Shown: piece by piece, positions 26,276-33,972 of the stretch
Layout: each line of letters starts with the position of its first letter
How positions within the stretch are numbered: the first letter of the stretch is position 1
Source: Arthrobacter cryoconiti
GTDB taxonomy: Bacteria; Actinomycetota; Actinomycetes; Actinomycetales; Micrococcaceae
Assembly: GCF_020905375.1 (NCBI RefSeq)
Contig: NZ_JAJJBU010000013.1
Span: 62,001-126,000, forward strand
Reading direction: 5' to 3'
Length of the DNA: 64,000 bases
Notes under the pieces: model-generated
Told to the model about the DNA's origin: nothing
The model's database searches: none
Seen by the model: the letters and a program-made list of their open reading frames with translations, nothing else
Made by a program: the position numbers and the translations under genes

Positions 26276-26373
26276 GTCATTCTTGCGCGGTGCCGCCTCT
26301 TGCGCCGCAGTTTAGATGGTAAACAACAGCCGAACTCTTTTTCGCCGGTGATGTATGTAGCAGAGTGGCCCGG

Positions 26374-26379
26374 TACCGT
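26374..26379 (+). promoter_or_regulatory. -10 element of a leaderless promoter (glutaredoxin gene)
   Basis: TACCGT is followed by seven bases and the ATG at 26387, with no ribosome-binding site. Confidence 0.5.
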
Positions 26380-26386
26380 TGAACGC

Positions 26387-26707
26387 ATGAATCGTACTCC
26401 GACACTTGTTTTGGTCACGAAGGCTTCCTGCCACCTGTGCGAGGACGCCCGGGACGTGGTCTCTGCCGTCGCAGCGGAACTAGGGCTGAGCTGGCATGAG
26501 ATTTCGCTTGATGGTGATGCGGAGTTGACTGCCCGCTATGGCGAGGAGATTCCGGTGGTGCTGGTGGATGGGGTACAGCGGGACTTTTGGCACATTGATC
26601 CGGTCAGGCTGCGCAGCATTCTTTCGAGTGCCACGGCCGCAGAATCTCAGAGCGCAAGCAATGAAACGGTTTTGGGTGTTGCCCAGCCACGTCCTACAGT
26701 GGGGTAG
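26387..26707 (+). CDS. Glutaredoxin-like protein
   Basis: The 106-residue protein has a thioredoxin fold of the DUF836/glutaredoxin-2-like type: LVLVTKASCHLCEDARDVV with the redox motif CHLC (about residues 14-17), and the cis-proline region EEIPVVLVDG. The C-terminal 25 residues are low-complexity. In actinobacteria this gene usually precedes rex, as here, consistent with redox homeostasis. The ORF is open upstream to 26036, but that stretch lies antisense to the HAD gene and is rejected. Confidence 0.88.
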   Translation: MNRTPTLVLVTKASCHLCEDARDVVSAVAAELGLSWHEISLDGDAELTARYGEEIPVVLVDGVQRDFWHIDPVRLRSILSSATAAESQSASNETVLGVAQPRPTVG

Positions 26708-26779
26708 GGCCAGACTGCGGGCAGCCGGTCAAGTGAACTTGCCGCCCCAGCACGGATCACCTTAGGACTTGGAGCAGTT

Positions 26780-27472
26780 TTGACGTCAGCGCAGATCCCG
26801 GAAGAGCCAGTTGGCGTTCCCGTGCGCCAATTGCCGCCCGCCACGGTATCCCGCCTGACCTTGTACCTGCGCACACTCAACGGACTGCTGGCGGAGGGCA
26901 TTGATCGTGTTTCTTCTGAATCCTTGGCAGAATCGGCGGGCGTTGGCTCAGCGAACGTCCGGAAGGATCTCTCATATCTGGGCTCTTATGGGACGCGAGG
27001 AGTCGGCTACGAGGTGGGGCACCTCAGCCGAAAAATTGCTCAAGCCCTTGGCCTGACGCACGAATGGCGTGTGGCCATTGTGGGCGCCGGAAACTTGGGT
27101 CGCGCTCTGGCCCGTTATGCAGGCTTTGAATCCAGAGGCTTTGACGTGGTGGCGCTGCTGGACGCGGACCAAATGCTAGTGGGCACAGAGATTGGCTGGC
27201 TGCGGGTCAGCGATGCCGACGATCTGGAGACAGTGCTAGCGAAGACTCGTGCCAACATGGTGGTATTGGCGCTTCCGGGTGGAGTGGCTCAGTCAGTGTG
27301 CGACCGTGTGGTGGATGCTGGGATCAGCAGTATCCTCAGCTTCGCCCCGGTCCCACTTTCGGTGCCAGAAGATGTTAACCTCCGCAAGGTCGACATGGCC
27401 ACTGAACTACAAATTCTGGCGTACCACGCACAGCGCCTGCAATTTCCCCCTCTGGACCAGACCGGCGCTTAG
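26780..27472 (+). CDS. rex: Redox-sensing transcriptional repressor Rex
   Basis: The 230-residue protein has the N-terminal winged helix of Rex (PPATVSRLTLYLRTLNGL, SSESLAESAGVGSANVRKD, LSYLGSYGTRGVGY) and an NAD-binding Rossmann domain (VAIVGAGNLGRALARY). It represses respiratory and fermentative genes when the NADH/NAD ratio is low. No Rex box (TTGTGnnnnnnnCACAA type) was seen in this window. The start appears to be TTG 26780, with GGAG about seven bases upstream. It probably lies in one transcript with the glutaredoxin gene. Confidence 0.95.
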   Translation: MTSAQIPEEPVGVPVRQLPPATVSRLTLYLRTLNGLLAEGIDRVSSESLAESAGVGSANVRKDLSYLGSYGTRGVGYEVGHLSRKIAQALGLTHEWRVAIVGAGNLGRALARYAGFESRGFDVVALLDADQMLVGTEIGWLRVSDADDLETVLAKTRANMVVLALPGGVAQSVCDRVVDAGISSILSFAPVPLSVPEDVNLRKVDMATELQILAYHAQRLQFPPLDQTGA

Positions 27473-27512
27473 ATCCGGGGGATGGATCCTCGTGGTTTAC
27501 GCGGCATGTCCC

Positions 27513-28355
27513 CTAGTATCCGCGCGGACCCTTGGCCGGTCCGGCAAAGTATTCCTTGGCGGGTGAGCGGAACAAGATTGCCACGGCAATGACTCCCAGG
27601 CCGATTTGAATGATGGCAAGATAATTGGGCTGCACCAGTCCCAGCAGGGATACCGCTGCCAGTACCAAAGCAGTAATTCTGGCCCAGTTGGCACCCTTGC
27701 GAATTTTGGCGGCAAGCCAAAAGTAGATCACTGCACCCAGCAAACTCACGATCGCAGCGATGACCAGCACGGACGTGACAAAGGCCGGCTCAGAGAGCAA
27801 TTGGGCGTATGCGGGATCGCTGGGCATGGCTGACTTGAGCGCGTCTACCACCGTCGTACGGGCGGTGGGCAAGAACAGTACAGCCATCAGAAGCAGCGCG
27901 GATACCAGCTGGAGTGCCCCGGCCGCCATGATCAGACGACTTGCCCACACCACAGGCCGGGGTGCGGCGAAGTGCACGCCGGGCGGGAGGGGGCCAGGAC
28001 CGCGATGTGACAAACCGGTGTTAGGCCCGTTGCTGCCGGCGAATCCCGGGTAGGCGGAAGCAGCTGGACGAGCCAGCGAAGAACCGGCGTCAGGGGAGCC
28101 TAGCGAAGCTGGCGGCACCCAGCCTTCGGGCGCATACTGGCCGTACCGCGGAACGCCCGGGGCAATTTCGCCATAGCTGCCGCGGCGGGTGCTGCCAGCA
28201 CTCGCTGCGTCCGCGGTCGGTGCATCGGCGATCAGCTTCCCAGAGGCGGCGCTTCCCGCTGTCGGGCTCCCTGACTGGGGCTCTTCTGGGAGGGATTCGT
28301 GCGTGGCAGGACGGGAGGGAGTCCGCTCTTGAGGAGTTTCTTCAGGAGTAGTCAT
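27513..28355 (-). CDS. Membrane protein with Pro/Ala/Ser-rich N-terminal region
   Basis: The 280-residue protein has about 135 residues of Pro/Ala/Ser/Gly-rich, probably disordered cytoplasmic sequence. This is followed by four hydrophobic segments (from about residue 137 to 265: LIMAAGALQLVSALLLMAVL, VLVIAAIVSLLGAVIYFWLA, ITALVLAAVSLLGLV, and a last one ending AILFRS). I do not recognise a family. The arrangement resembles the neighbouring 28470-29222 gene, and the two may be paralogues. ATG 28355 has an AAAGGGA ribosome-binding site. Confidence 0.75.
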   Translation of the reverse strand: MTTPEETPQERTPSRPATHESLPEEPQSGSPTAGSAASGKLIADAPTADAASAGSTRRGSYGEIAPGVPRYGQYAPEGWVPPASLGSPDAGSSLARPAASAYPGFAGSNGPNTGLSHRGPGPLPPGVHFAAPRPVVWASRLIMAAGALQLVSALLLMAVLFLPTARTTVVDALKSAMPSDPAYAQLLSEPAFVTSVLVIAAIVSLLGAVIYFWLAAKIRKGANWARITALVLAAVSLLGLVQPNYLAIIQIGLGVIAVAILFRSPAKEYFAGPAKGPRGY

Positions 28356-28390
28356 AGATGGTCCCTTTCGTCAAGGATGCAAGTTTCGCC

Positions 28391-28450
28391 CTCATGAAAC
28401 ACGTGAGGTCGCGCCGGGTCTGTTATGAACCCTACGCGACCTCTCATGAG
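28391..28450. repeat. 60-bp two-part inverted repeat between two membrane-protein genes
   Basis: GAGGTCGCG (28405-28413) pairs with CGCGACCTC (28435-28443), and CTCATGA (28391-28397) pairs with TCATGAG (28444-28450) across a one-sided 7-nt bulge. Inside is a GGGT/ACCC stem. There is no U tract, so it may be a terminator without a tail, an RNA processing site or an operator for the 28355 gene. Confidence 0.5.
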
Positions 28451-28469
28451 CACACTACTTGCTTGGCGT

Positions 28470-29222
28470 CTAGGATACGGCGCCCTTGCGCGAGTTAAGC
28501 CAAGCTGATGATTCTGGCAGCCACATCAACACAGCTGCTACCACTCCGAGGACACCTGAACCGGCGCCGAAAAACGTCAGGACAATGCTCAAGAGCGCGA
28601 TGCCGCTAAGAACGAAACGGGCCCACTGCATTCCCTCTTTGAGTTTCATGAGGCAAATGAGGAGCAATGCGATTAAAGCCAGAGAAATGATGGAGGTCAC
28701 CACACCTCGCGGACTAATGAACACTACCGAGAAGAGAAATCTAAATACAGTACCGACTAGCCATATCCCAGCCGAGACCAACCAGATGATGTAGGAGACT
28801 TTCAACAACTGAGGCAGACCGTCCACTTTGAATAAGCCAGAGAACCCGGAAGCTGGCATGACTGTGCGCATGTCCTTGGGCCAGTCCGTGGGCATCTGGA
28901 AGGAAGTGTCGCCAGCTGGCCGTTGCTGCTGGTAGGCGGGCTGCTGGTAGCCGGGGTTCGGGTTTTGCTGGCCGGGCTGTTGGTAGCCGGGCTGCTGGTA
29001 GCCGGGGTTCGGGTTTTGCTGGCCGGGCTGCTGGTAGCCGGGGGGCGGGGCTTGGTAGCCGGGCTGCTGGTAGCCGGGGGGCGGGGCTTGGTAGCCGGGC
29101 TGCTGGTAGCCGGGGTTCGGGTTTTGCTGGCCGGGCTGTTGGTAGCCAGGGGGTGGGGCTTGGTAGCCGGGCTGCTGGGGTTCAGGCTGGTCGGGACCGG
29201 GGCGCTCATTTGGAGTACTCAT
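28470..29222 (-). CDS. Membrane protein with tandem PGYQQ-type N-terminal repeats
   Basis: The 250-residue protein carries a roughly 85-residue N-terminal stretch built from PGYQAPPPGYQQ, PGQQNPNPGYQQ and related units, then four hydrophobic segments in the C-terminal half (from about residue 137). Its function is unknown. Such Pro/Gln/Tyr-rich tails in actinobacteria often occur on membrane proteins and may mediate protein contacts. The ATG at 29222 is preceded at seven bases by TAGGGT (29230-29235 on the minus strand), indicating a leaderless transcript. The longer open frame upstream is rejected. Confidence 0.8.
   Translation of the reverse strand: MSTPNERPGPDQPEPQQPGYQAPPPGYQQPGQQNPNPGYQQPGYQAPPPGYQQPGYQAPPPGYQQPGQQNPNPGYQQPGYQQPGQQNPNPGYQQPAYQQQRPAGDTSFQMPTDWPKDMRTVMPASGFSGLFKVDGLPQLLKVSYIIWLVSAGIWLVGTVFRFLFSVVFISPRGVVTSIISLALIALLLICLMKLKEGMQWARFVLSGIALLSIVLTFFGAGSGVLGVVAAVLMWLPESSAWLNSRKGAVS
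28926..29175 (-). repeat. Coding tandem repeats of a 12-codon PGYQQ/PPPGYQQ/QNPNPGYQQ unit
   Basis: The DNA shows repeated blocks such as GGTAGCCGGG and TTCGGGTTTTGCTGG at intervals of 12, 24 or 36 bases, encoding residues ~16-99 of the 28470-29222 protein. The repeats are close to identical at the DNA level, so unit number is probably variable between strains and prone to assembly collapse. Confidence 0.85.
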
Positions 29223-29229
29223 ACTTGAA

Positions 29230-29235
29230 ACCCTA
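29230..29235 (-). promoter_or_regulatory. -10 element of a leaderless promoter (repeat-containing membrane protein)
   Basis: TAGGGT on the minus strand is followed by seven bases and the ATG at 29222. Confidence 0.55.
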
Positions 29236-29278
29236 GCCGTTGGATGAACCCATTCATAGGCTGCCCATGGGTAAAACC

Positions 29279-29314
29279 GAAGTGCCGGGCAGCTCAGGGG
29301 CTGCCCGGCACTTC
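29279..29314 (-). terminator. Rho-independent terminator after the YceI gene
   Basis: A perfect 15-bp stem (29279-29293 with 29300-29314) with a 6-nt loop is followed on the minus strand by GGTTTTACC. It lies just after the YceI stop codon. Confidence 0.85.
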
Positions 29315-29333
29315 GCATGCATCCGTTGTTCTT

Positions 29334-29891
29334 CTAGCCGGCCTTCACGAAGGCAACGTCAAGGGTGATGGTGACCTTGTCTGAAACGAGTACGCCGCCA
29401 GCTTCCAGAGCGGCATTCCAGGTCAGGCCGAATTCCTTGCGGCTGATGGCGGTCTTCGCTTCGAACCCTGCGCGGGTGGCACCGAATGGATCTACTGCGA
29501 CGCCATTGAACTCACCATTGAGGGTGACGGTCTTGGTGATGCCGCGAATGGTCAGCTCGCCGGTCAATTCAAAGTCTTCGTTGCTGCCAGAGATTGAAGT
29601 TGAAGTGAAGACAAGAGTTGGGAACTGCTCGACGTCGAAGAAATCGGCGCCGCGGACGTGGCCGTCGCGGTTGGCGTCTCCGGAATCGAAGCTGTCAGCG
29701 GCGATTGTTGCGGTGACAGTGGTCTCCGCCAGGCTCGCTCCGACGGTCAGGGCACCCTCGACTTTGGTGAACTTGCCGCGGACTTTCGAGATGCCGGCGT
29801 GCCGAACTGCGAAGCCTACTTCGCTATGGCTGGTGTCTAAGGTCCAGGCTCCCTGTGTCAGACCGGTTGCTTCAAGGGTGGGTGTACTCAT
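29334..29891 (-). CDS. YceI-family lipocalin-fold protein
   Basis: The 185-residue protein has the YceI pattern: TGLTQGAWTLDTSHSEVGFAV is split over the first strand, then HAGISKVRGKFTKVEG, DANRDGHVRGADFFDVEQFP, and the LTIRGITKTVTLNGEF segment. YceI proteins form a beta-barrel that binds long polyisoprenoids. There is no signal peptide, so this copy is cytoplasmic. ATG 29891 has an AAAGGAA ribosome-binding site. It is monocistronic with its own terminator and divergent from the histidine phosphatase gene. Confidence 0.93.
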   Translation of the reverse strand: MSTPTLEATGLTQGAWTLDTSHSEVGFAVRHAGISKVRGKFTKVEGALTVGASLAETTVTATIAADSFDSGDANRDGHVRGADFFDVEQFPTLVFTSTSISGSNEDFELTGELTIRGITKTVTLNGEFNGVAVDPFGATRAGFEAKTAISRKEFGLTWNAALEAGGVLVSDKVTITLDVAFVKAG

Positions 29892-30098
29892 TGTTGATTC
29901 CTTTGGGTTGTGGTTAAACGGTGTCCAGAACTTGCCAGGGCAGGTCTTTCATCAGCTATAAGCATGCGTTTGCATCTAATATTCCCGACTTGTGAAGAGT
30001 ATTAGAAATTTATGCTTCCTACAGCCGCCGCTACGACGTCCAATGCTGGGAACTTCCTGATTAACCTCTTACTGCCTAACTTTGAGAAACTTGGACGC

Positions 30099-30761
30099 AT
30101 GTCTCAAGTCAGTGTTCATCTTTTGCGCCATGGTGAGGTTTTCAACCCTGATGGCGTCCTGTACGGCCGGCTTCCCGAGTTTCACCTCTCAGAGCTCGGG
30201 CACTCCATGGCAGCGATGGTCGCTGAGCACTTTTTGGCTCGTGCCGCCGACGGCGCTGCTCCGGTCTACTTGGTTGCCTCACCACTGACGCGCGCTCAGG
30301 AAACTGCCATGCCCACAGCGAAGGCTTTGGGACTGGACATTGTCACTGATCCACGCATCATTGAAGCTGAGAACCATTTTGAAGGCTTGGCGATGAGCAA
30401 GGCTGAGCTCCTCAAGCCCAAACACTGGCGCTACTTCATCAACCCGCTGCGCCCCTCATGGGGTGAGCCCTACCAAGCCCAGGCCGAACGCATGATGGCA
30501 GCGGCGCGGGATGCCCGGCGTCGTGCGTTCGAATTAGGCGGGGATGGCGCTCAAGCCATCTTGGTTAGCCACCAATTGCCCATCTGGTCCACAAGGCGCA
30601 GTGCCGAAGGCAAGCGGCTGTGGCACGATCCCCGCAATCGTGAGTGCTCGTTGGCCTCGCTCACAACGTTGACGTTCCAAGGCGATGACGTGGTGGATGT
30701 CTCCTACAGTGAACCAGCTGCCGTACTTTTGCCCGGCGCTGCGACAACGCCCGGAGCCTGA
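30099..30761 (+). CDS. Histidine phosphatase-family protein (phosphoglycerate mutase-like)
   Basis: The 220-residue protein has the phosphohistidine motif VHLLRHGEVFNP at its N-terminus, the acid/base region SPLTRAQETA, and the second histidine in AILVSHQLPIW. These mark the branch-2-like small phosphatases of the phosphoglycerate mutase superfamily; the substrate is unknown. I start at ATG 30099 (MSQVSVHLLRHG); an upstream in-frame ATG at 30012 would add 29 residues unlike the family. In related actinobacteria it heads the cytochrome c maturation operon, as here. Confidence 0.88.
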   Translation: MSQVSVHLLRHGEVFNPDGVLYGRLPEFHLSELGHSMAAMVAEHFLARAADGAAPVYLVASPLTRAQETAMPTAKALGLDIVTDPRIIEAENHFEGLAMSKAELLKPKHWRYFINPLRPSWGEPYQAQAERMMAAARDARRRAFELGGDGAQAILVSHQLPIWSTRRSAEGKRLWHDPRNRECSLASLTTLTFQGDDVVDVSYSEPAAVLLPGAATTPGA

Positions 30762-30873
30762 ATCTGATGCGGGTAGGCAAAAACCACCTTTTCGACGTAC
30801 TGTAGAAGTCCCGAATGAAATCACTGAGAAGTGTCTTGGAACGGGACTTACCCACCATGAAAGAGAAATTTTC

Positions 30874-31473
30874 GTGACTTCCTCAATGAGCCGCAGATCG
30901 CTGCTGGCTATTAGCGGAGCTTTTGCAACTGTGGCTCTTGCCGCTTGCACCAGCAAGGACCCGTTGGCGCAGCAGGCTAAGGCGGGAGATAACAAGAACT
31001 ATATTGCCGGCGATGGTTCAGTGACTGAATACGCACCTGCTGATCGTTCTAAGCCCGTTGAGTTCAGTGCGAAGCTCTTTGACGGCAGTGAAATCAACGC
31101 CTCAACGTTCCCCGGTCATGTCACCATTTTGAATTTCTGGTATGCGGCGTGTTCTCCGTGCAGGCTGGAGGCTCCGGATCTGCAGGCGCTTAACACCGAG
31201 TTTGGCACGCAAGGCGTGAAGTTTTACGGCGTGAATGTCCGCGATGAGAAGGCAACGGCCGAGGCATTTGAGCGTTCTTTCAGCCTGACGTATCCCAGCG
31301 TCATGGACAAAGACGGAGGCGTGCTGCTGGCCATGACGAAATATGTGCCGCCCGCGGCTGTTCCCACCACCTTGGTAATGGATAAGCAAGGACGTGTTTC
31401 CGCACGGATCTTAGGTACAGCGGATAAAAGCACCTTAAAGGCGCTCATCACCTCTGTATTGGGCGAGCAGTAA
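30874..31473 (+). CDS. TlpA/ResA-family thiol-disulfide oxidoreductase lipoprotein
   Basis: The 199-residue protein has a lipoprotein signal peptide (SRRSLLAISGAFATVALAAC, lipidated Cys25) and a thioredoxin-like domain with the redox motif CSPC (Cys93-Cys96) in FWYAACSPCRLEAPDL and a cis-Pro in VPPAAVPTTLVMD. It should reduce the heme-binding cysteines of apocytochromes c outside the membrane, receiving electrons from the CcdA protein encoded next. The start is GTG 30874, after a purine-rich AAAGAGA stretch. ATG 30886 is an alternative. Confidence 0.93.
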   Translation: MTSSMSRRSLLAISGAFATVALAACTSKDPLAQQAKAGDNKNYIAGDGSVTEYAPADRSKPVEFSAKLFDGSEINASTFPGHVTILNFWYAACSPCRLEAPDLQALNTEFGTQGVKFYGVNVRDEKATAEAFERSFSLTYPSVMDKDGGVLLAMTKYVPPAAVPTTLVMDKQGRVSARILGTADKSTLKALITSVLGEQ

Positions 31474-31489
31474 GGCCGCCGAAGATCCT

Positions 31490-32245
31490 GTGAACAATCC
31501 CTTCGCGCAAACAGTGCTCAGCGGCTCCATGCTGCTGGCCATACCGGTAGCCCTGCTCGCCGGGCTGGTCTCGTTTCTCTCGCCCTGCGTGCTGCCGTTG
31601 GTACCCGGATATTTAGGTTATGTCAGCGGGCTCAGCGGAGCCGATCTAGAAGAACGACGACGTGGGCGCATGTTTGTAGGCGTCGGCTTGTTTGTCTTGG
31701 GCTTCTCGGTGGTGTTTGTTTTGATCGGCGCCGTTTTTGGTCAACTGGGCGCGTGGCTGAAGGGTCCAGATGCCGCTTGGGTCACTCAGCTACTGGGTGT
31801 TGTGGTGATTTTGTTGGGCGTCGTGTTCTTGGGCGGCATGAGCTGGTTTCAAAATGAAGCCAAGGTTCATGCCAAACCACCTGCCGGACTGTGGGGTGCT
31901 CCTGTTCTAGGCGTAACCTTTGGTCTGGGTTGGGCGCCGTGCACGGGGCCTACATTGGGCGCCGTACAGGCGCTGGCTTTTTCGGACGGATCCAGTGCCG
32001 CTAAAGGTGCTTTCTTGACGTTTGTGTACTGCCTGGGCTTAGGTCTACCTTTCCTATTGATTGCCTTAGGCGTGCGGCGCGGAATGGGGGCTTTGGTCTT
32101 TTTTCGCAAACACAGGCGTGCGCTGCAGTGGTTTGGTGGGGGCATGTTAATAGTTTTGGGCTTATTGATGGTTACGGGGCTGTGGGGCACGTGGATCAAC
32201 CAGCTGCAATTTTGGTTTGCCAATGATGTGAGAATGCCAATCTAA
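31490..32245 (+). CDS. ccdA: Cytochrome c biogenesis protein CcdA
   Basis: The 251-residue membrane protein has six hydrophobic helices and the two CcdA/DsbD motifs: SFLSPCVLPLVPGYLGY in helix 1 and GWAPCTGPTLGAV in helix 4, each with a redox cysteine. It carries electrons across the membrane from cytoplasmic thioredoxin to the TlpA/ResA-type lipoprotein. The GTG start at 31490 lies 16 bp after the lipoprotein gene, and its stop overlaps the start of resB by one base (TAATG). Confidence 0.95.
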   Translation: MNNPFAQTVLSGSMLLAIPVALLAGLVSFLSPCVLPLVPGYLGYVSGLSGADLEERRRGRMFVGVGLFVLGFSVVFVLIGAVFGQLGAWLKGPDAAWVTQLLGVVVILLGVVFLGGMSWFQNEAKVHAKPPAGLWGAPVLGVTFGLGWAPCTGPTLGAVQALAFSDGSSAAKGAFLTFVYCLGLGLPFLLIALGVRRGMGALVFFRKHRRALQWFGGGMLIVLGLLMVTGLWGTWINQLQFWFANDVRMPI

Positions 32246-33972
32246 TGAAAGAGAAACTGGTGAAAAAGTCCCCGGGTGCAAAGCAGGAGCCTGCCAGCGC
32301 CGACGCCGTGCTACCCCGGTTGGGCTTTGTCGGCATGCTGCGATGGGCCTGGCGGCAACTGACCAGCATGCGCAACGCCCTACTCCTGCTGCTCTTGCTG
32401 GCCGTCGCCGCAGTGCCGGGCTCCCTATTTCCGCAACGTTCTTCCGCTGCCTCCAGCGTGACCCAGTACTTGGCTAACCACCCCACCTCCGGGCCTATCT
32501 TGGACTGGTTCAAGCTCTTCGATGTGTATTCCTCTCCGTGGTTTGCGGCTATCTACCTGTTGTTGTTTACCTCCTTGGTGGGTTGCGTCCTTCCGCGTGC
32601 CAAGATTCACTTCAAGGCCATGCGTTCAGCCCCACCACGCACACCCAAGCGGCTTTCGCGCCTGGCGGAATACGGCACAGTGGAGATCCCGGCGGAAAGC
32701 GGTATCAGTGCCGAGACAGCCGTCCATGACGCAGCGGCGGTTCTGAAATCGCGCGGTTACAGGGTGGATGTACGTGATCTGGACACAGATCGCCCGTCAG
32801 TAGGCGCGGAGATCGGATTTCTGAAAGAAGTCGGGAATCTGGTTTTCCACATCTCCATCCTGGGCGTTCTGGCGGCCGTTGCCTATAGCGGTCTGGCTGG
32901 CTACAGCGGGCAGCGGGTGCTGGTGGAAGGGGAAACCTTCGTAAATTCCATCGTCGGCTATGACACGTTCACCCCGGGCGCCTACTTCAACGAAAACCGG
33001 TTGAGCCCCTACTCGTTGCAACTGGACAAGCTGGCGGTCAAGTACGATCGCGAATCACCAGGGCACTACGGCCAACCGATTGACTTCACGGCAACTTTGA
33101 CCACCAAGGACGGTGCCGGAGCCGCGCCGAAGTCACAGATTTTGAAGGTCAACGACCCCGTCTCAATGGGGGGCACCAACGTCTATCTAGTTGGTAATGG
33201 CTACGCGCCAGTAGTGACGGTCAAGGACGGCAAAGGCAACGTGGCTTACCAAGGCCCGGTCGTCACAATTCCCACGGACGGCGCCTACACCTCCTTGCTG
33301 GTTATCAAGGTTCCTGACGCCAAACCGAACCAGCTTGGCTTTGTGGGGTTTTTCCTGCCCACGGCACTTGTGGACGACAAAGGCGTAGCGTACGGCTCCG
33401 ACCCGGATCCGTTCAATCCACAGCTGAACCTGAACGCTTACACGGGGGATCTCGGCCTAGATAACGGTGTTCCACGCAATGTCTACACCTTGGACACCGC
33501 CAAGCTCAAACAGATCAATGGCCGCGACATGGCTGCTGGCGGCATTGTGCTTGCGCCCGGACAAAGCTACACACTGCCGGAGGGCAACGGGACCATCAGC
33601 TTTGACGGAATCAAGCGGTTTGCCGCTCTCGACATCCGCAATGACCCGGGCCAAATCTACGTCCTAGTGTTCGCTGTACTTGCACTCGGTGGACTCATGG
33701 GTTCGTTGTTCCTGAACCGACGTCGAGTGTGGATACGAACTGGCAGCCACCCGGACGGGCGCACAATGGTTGAATTCGGGCTCCTGGCCCGTGGTGAAGA
33801 CCATCGTCTGGCTGGGGAATCGAGAGCACTGGATAAGGCTCTGCACACAAAGTGGCTGGTGCCATTGCCCTCGGCGGTGGAAGATGGAACGCAGGACAAG
33901 TCGTACAAAAAAACACGGAAAGATCAATCCGATACCGAAACAGGTATCACCATGGCAAGTAAGGACCAGTAA
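32245..33972 (+). CDS. resB: System II cytochrome c synthetase subunit ResB
   Basis: The 575-residue protein shows the ResB/Ccs1 arrangement: three N-terminal membrane helices (ALLLLLLLAVAAVPGSLFPQ; SPWFAAIYLLLFTSLVGCVLP; and a third near residue 200, LVFHISILGVLAAVAY), a large extracytoplasmic domain, and a C-terminal helix (YVLVFAVLALGGLMGSLFLN). With CcsB it exports heme and attaches it to apocytochrome c. It overlaps ccdA and ccsB by single bases, so the three are translationally coupled. Confidence 0.94.
   Translation: MKEKLVKKSPGAKQEPASADAVLPRLGFVGMLRWAWRQLTSMRNALLLLLLLAVAAVPGSLFPQRSSAASSVTQYLANHPTSGPILDWFKLFDVYSSPWFAAIYLLLFTSLVGCVLPRAKIHFKAMRSAPPRTPKRLSRLAEYGTVEIPAESGISAETAVHDAAAVLKSRGYRVDVRDLDTDRPSVGAEIGFLKEVGNLVFHISILGVLAAVAYSGLAGYSGQRVLVEGETFVNSIVGYDTFTPGAYFNENRLSPYSLQLDKLAVKYDRESPGHYGQPIDFTATLTTKDGAGAAPKSQILKVNDPVSMGGTNVYLVGNGYAPVVTVKDGKGNVAYQGPVVTIPTDGAYTSLLVIKVPDAKPNQLGFVGFFLPTALVDDKGVAYGSDPDPFNPQLNLNAYTGDLGLDNGVPRNVYTLDTAKLKQINGRDMAAGGIVLAPGQSYTLPEGNGTISFDGIKRFAALDIRNDPGQIYVLVFAVLALGGLMGSLFLNRRRVWIRTGSHPDGRTMVEFGLLARGEDHRLAGESRALDKALHTKWLVPLPSAVEDGTQDKSYKKTRKDQSDTETGITMASKDQ

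Noticed and set aside
26036-26386. N-terminal extension of the glutaredoxin to 26036
   Set aside because: It is antisense to the HAD hydrolase gene, and the thioredoxin fold starts at ATG 26387 with a -10 box at leaderless spacing.
28926-29175. CRISPR-like regularly spaced repeats
   Set aside because: Repeats are in frame, encode a Pro/Gln/Tyr-rich tail, have no unique spacers of constant length, and no cas gene is near.
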